Shown: one piece after another, positions 7,421-9,069 of the stretch
Layout of the letters: each line of letters starts with the position of its first letter
Position numbering within the stretch: the stretch's first letter is position 1
Assembly: GCA_011042705.1 (NCBI GenBank)
Contig: DRBW01000080.1
Location: 1-9,069, forward strand
Reading direction: 5' to 3'
Source: Caldifarciminota bacterium
GTDB lineage: Bacteria > Hydrothermota > Hydrothermia > B15-G9 > DRBW01
Length of the DNA: 9,069 bases
The notes under the pieces: model-generated
The model's database searches: none
What the model was told of the DNA's origin: nothing
The model's input: the letters and a program-made list of their open reading frames with translations, nothing else
Translations under genes and position numbers: made by a program

Positions 7421-8598
7421 AAGCTGCCCTCCTTTTTGATGGCTTTCTTCAGCTCATCGACGACATAGCGGACTTTTTCGGGCTCGAGCCCCGTATAAAA
7501 AGGCAGCGCCACTGTCCTCTTCGATATCGATTCTGTAACGGGGAAGTCGCCCTCTTTGAAGCCGAAGGTCTCCCGATAAAAGGGCTGAAGGTGAATGGGC
7601 GGGAAGTAGGGCCTTGAATCTATTCCCGCCTCTTTCAGCTTTTTCATCACCCTCTCCCTGTCTATCCCCCCGGAAAGCCGAACGACATAAACGAACCAGC
7701 TCATCCTCGCCCAGGGTGCGACGAAGGGCGCCTTGACCCCCTCAACCTCTGAGAGAAGCTCCGTATAAAGCCTCGCGATTTCGTCGCGCTTTTTGAGGAT
7801 AAAATCGAGCTTTCTCATCTGGGCTATCCCGAGGGCTGCAGAAAGTTCGTCCATCCTGTAATTGTAGCCGAGCCTCACGTGGTTGAGCCACCTTCCGTTG
7901 TCCCCTCTCCCCTGGTTCCTCATGCTTCTGATCAGCTCCGCATAGTCATCTCTCGCGGTAGTGACCATTCCCCCCTCGCCCGTGGTTATCTGCTTGTTGG
8001 GATAGAAAGCGAAAACCGAGATTTCCCCGAAGGTGCCGGCCTTTCTGCCCTTGTAAAGGGCTCCAAGTGCCTCACAGGCATCCTCTATGATCGGTATGTC
8101 GTACTCGCGGCTCATCTCAATAAAGGGGTCCATGTCGACCGGGTGGCCGAAGATGTGAACGAGTATCATGGCCGCTATCCGTCTGCCCCTCTCTATGTCG
8201 ATGACATTCCCTTCCTTATCTCTCCTGGTTTTCTTTTTCAGGTAATCTCGAACCCTTTCGGGATCCAGGTTGAGCGTCCTGACGTCGATGTCGAAGAAAA
8301 GGGGGACGCCCCTTTCGTACAGGATGACGTTGGAAGAAGAGATGAAACTGAAGGGAGTGGTGATGACCAGATCCCCTTCCCTCACGCCCACCGCCCTGAC
8401 CGCCAGGTGCAGGCCAGCAGTGCCGCTCGACACTGCAATGGCTCTATGACCCCCCATATACTCCGAGAACATCGCCTCGAATTCACGGAATCGGGGGCCC
8501 AGGCTCAGGAAAGGGGTTCTTAAGACCTCAGCGACAGCCTCAATCTCCTCCTTTCCAAGATATGGCCTTGAGAGCGGAACCCTCGTTTTATCTAACAT
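7417..8598 (-). CDS. DegT/DnrJ/EryC1/StrS-family PLP-dependent sugar aminotransferase
   Basis: The family transfers an amino group, usually from glutamate, to a 4-keto (or 3-keto) nucleotide sugar. The 393-residue protein has the normal length and fold type I motifs: SSGTAGLHLA (57-66) for the PLP phosphate, TTPFSF (80-85), IEDACEALGA (171-180) with Asp173 facing the pyridine nitrogen, and YPNKQITTGEGG (199-210) with Lys202 as the Schiff-base lysine. The PYFPPIHLQPFY stretch (330-341) is also typical. A charged insert at about 121-140 (KKKTRRDKEGNVIDIERGRR) lengthens the usual link before the VHIFGHPVDMD block; I have seen this in one sub-branch of the family. Being first in the operon, immediately before a UDP-sugar 4,6-dehydratase, it probably makes a UDP-4-amino-4,6-dideoxy-HexNAc, as PglE does. 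The ATG follows GAGGAGGGG, so the ribosome-binding core is very close (two to five bases). A 3-amino sugar product cannot be excluded. Confidence 0.92.
   Translation of the reverse strand: MLDKTRVPLSRPYLGKEEIEAVAEVLRTPFLSLGPRFREFEAMFSEYMGGHRAIAVSSGTAGLHLAVRAVGVREGDLVITTPFSFISSSNVILYERGVPLFFDIDVRTLNLDPERVRDYLKKKTRRDKEGNVIDIERGRRIAAMILVHIFGHPVDMDPFIEMSREYDIPIIEDACEALGALYKGRKAGTFGEISVFAFYPNKQITTGEGGMVTTARDDYAELIRSMRNQGRGDNGRWLNHVRLGYNYRMDELSAALGIAQMRKLDFILKKRDEIARLYTELLSEVEGVKAPFVAPWARMSWFVYVVRLSGGIDRERVMKKLKEAGIDSRPYFPPIHLQPFYRETFGFKEGDFPVTESISKRTVALPFYTGLEPEKVRYVVDELKKAIKKEGSF
7428..7434 (-). promoter_or_regulatory. Strong ribosome-binding site that fixes the TTG start of the dehydratase
   Basis: Minus-strand AAGGAGG lies seven bases before TTG (7418-7420), inside the last codons of the aminotransferase gene. 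No ATG or GTG start is near, and the protein begins Lys-Arg-Leu-Tyr just before the first membrane segment, as expected for the family. TTG at 7420 is therefore the likely true start. Confidence 0.75.
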
Positions 8599-8637
8599 CC
8601 CCTCCTCTTATCTCCCGTTTAAGTTTCCATCCTCCAT

Positions 8638-8666
8638 ATAATAAGAAAAAAAGGGGTCATGGTCAA
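8638..8666 (-). promoter_or_regulatory. Putative sigma70-type promoter of the nucleotide-sugar operon
   Basis: On the minus strand TTGACC (-35, 8661-8666), a 17-base spacer and TATTAT (-10, 8638-8643) form a near-consensus promoter directly upstream of the aminotransferase gene. Transcription would begin near 8631, giving a leader of about 33 bases. The spacer contains seven consecutive Ts. The -35 lies within a direct repeat, TGACC-A-TGACC (8655-8665). The promoter begins only a few bases after the stop of the upstream barrel gene, so the operon may also receive read-through transcription; no hairpin terminator separates them. Confidence 0.6.
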
Positions 8667-8669
8667 GCC

Positions 8670-9069
8670 TTATATGCGATAAAGCGCAGATAGGCTCAGG
8701 TTGAACAGGTTTTTTGTGACGCCCTTCTGGTTTTCGTAGTCCCAGAATCTCGAGTACCCGGCACGGAATCCCAGCGCCTGATTTCTCAGCAGGAGGATGC
8801 CCATGCTGAGTGAAAGCCTTTTTTCGACGACGCCGGTGAGAAAGAAAGGATCGGGGAAATCTCCAGAAGGTTCCTTTTCCCACGGGGTTCCCTCGCCCTT
8901 TCTCCTGAAATCGATAGCTACGAACAGTTCGCTCCGGCTGAAGCGGCGATCGATGTCGAGGGAAATGCCGTCGAAGTCGTTCCCATCGGGGGGACCGAGA
9001 GGAACTCCCTCGTGGGTGAAGGAGAGCCAGGAGGTCTTGTGGCCAAAGGTCCAGCGGGTGGCTCCCCTG
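8670..9069 (-). CDS. C-terminal part of an outer-membrane beta-barrel protein, probably Wzi/capsule-assembly-like, partial at window edge
   Basis: The frame is open from the right edge to TAA at 8670-8672, giving about 132 residues with no start inside the window. The sequence alternates polar and hydrophobic residues in short strands (SLDIDRRF, SELFVAIDFRRKGEG, RLSLSMGILLLR, LGFRAGYSRFWDY). It ends with NLFNLSLSALYRI, where every second residue back from the C-terminus is hydrophobic, as in a final barrel strand; the last residue is Ile rather than the common Phe. Near its visible start, RGATRWTFGHKTSWLSFTHE and then GVPLGPPDGNDFDGISLDI resemble, from memory, the Wzi family pattern around HPLGPD. 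Wzi-type proteins sit in the outer membrane and attach or assemble capsule. Adjacency to a nucleotide-sugar operon on the same strand fits that role, but a generic porin or unrelated barrel remains possible. Confidence 0.6.
   Translation of the reverse strand, partial: RGATRWTFGHKTSWLSFTHEGVPLGPPDGNDFDGISLDIDRRFSRSELFVAIDFRRKGEGTPWEKEPSGDFPDPFFLTGVVEKRLSLSMGILLLRNQALGFRAGYSRFWDYENQKGVTKNLFNLSLSALYRI

Noticed and set aside
8608..8883. Open frame of 91 codons on the minus strand upstream of the aminotransferase
   Set aside because: It is out of frame with the beta-barrel C-terminus, which shows strand periodicity and a proper stop at 8670, and it runs through the promoter.
1..9069. CRISPR array, tRNA, rRNA, insertion sequence or phage genes
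   Set aside because: No regularly spaced repeats, no transposase or integrase motifs, and no structural RNA signature seen on either strand.

Overview
The window looks like chromosomal DNA from a Gram-negative, probably thermophilic bacterium of an uncultivated or deep-branching lineage. Three things support Gram-negative: a secreted protease with a signal peptide, an outer-membrane beta-barrel fragment, and surface-glycan nucleotide-sugar genes. The lineage guess is weak. The valyl-tRNA synthetase carries the [21 protein letters not shown] block after its signature, which I associate with Bacteroidetes/Chlorobi-type (FCB) ValRS. The proteins are rich in Lys/Glu/Arg/Ile, and codon use is heavy in AGG/AGA and ATA. 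No rRNA or other phylogenetic marker is present.

Layout. Positions 1-403 (minus) encode the N-terminal end of a secreted subtilisin-like protease: signal peptide plus propeptide, running off the left edge. Positions 404-748 are a divergent intergenic region with a leftward promoter, a strong stem-loop in the protease leader, and a near-consensus rightward promoter. Positions 749-3427 (plus) encode a complete valyl-tRNA synthetase. Only 4 bases downstream, in convergent orientation, is the end of a four-gene minus-strand operon (3432-8598). In transcription order this is a DegT-family PLP aminotransferase, a membrane-anchored PglF/CapD/WbpM-type nucleotide-sugar 4,6-dehydratase, a UDP-GlcNAc 2-epimerase (WecB type) and a GalE-like UDP-sugar 4-epimerase. 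Two junctions are 4-base stop/start overlaps and one is a 6-base gap, so the genes are very likely co-transcribed and translationally coupled. A good sigma70-like promoter lies just upstream of the aminotransferase. Upstream of that, at 8670-9069 (minus), is the C-terminal end of a beta-barrel protein resembling the Wzi capsule-assembly family.

How the genes work together. The operon makes activated sugars for surface polysaccharide or protein glycosylation. The dehydratase plus aminotransferase would turn UDP-GlcNAc into a UDP-4-amino-4,6-dideoxy sugar (bacillosamine-like branch). WecB would supply UDP-ManNAc. GalE would supply UDP-Gal or UDP-GalNAc. No glycosyltransferase, flippase or polymerase is in the window, so the final glycan cannot be named. 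The Wzi-like neighbour suggests a capsule or exopolysaccharide.

I see no CRISPR array, insertion sequence, tRNA, rRNA or defence system. The coding content belongs to known families. The least explained element is the structured leader of the protease gene (about 433-535).
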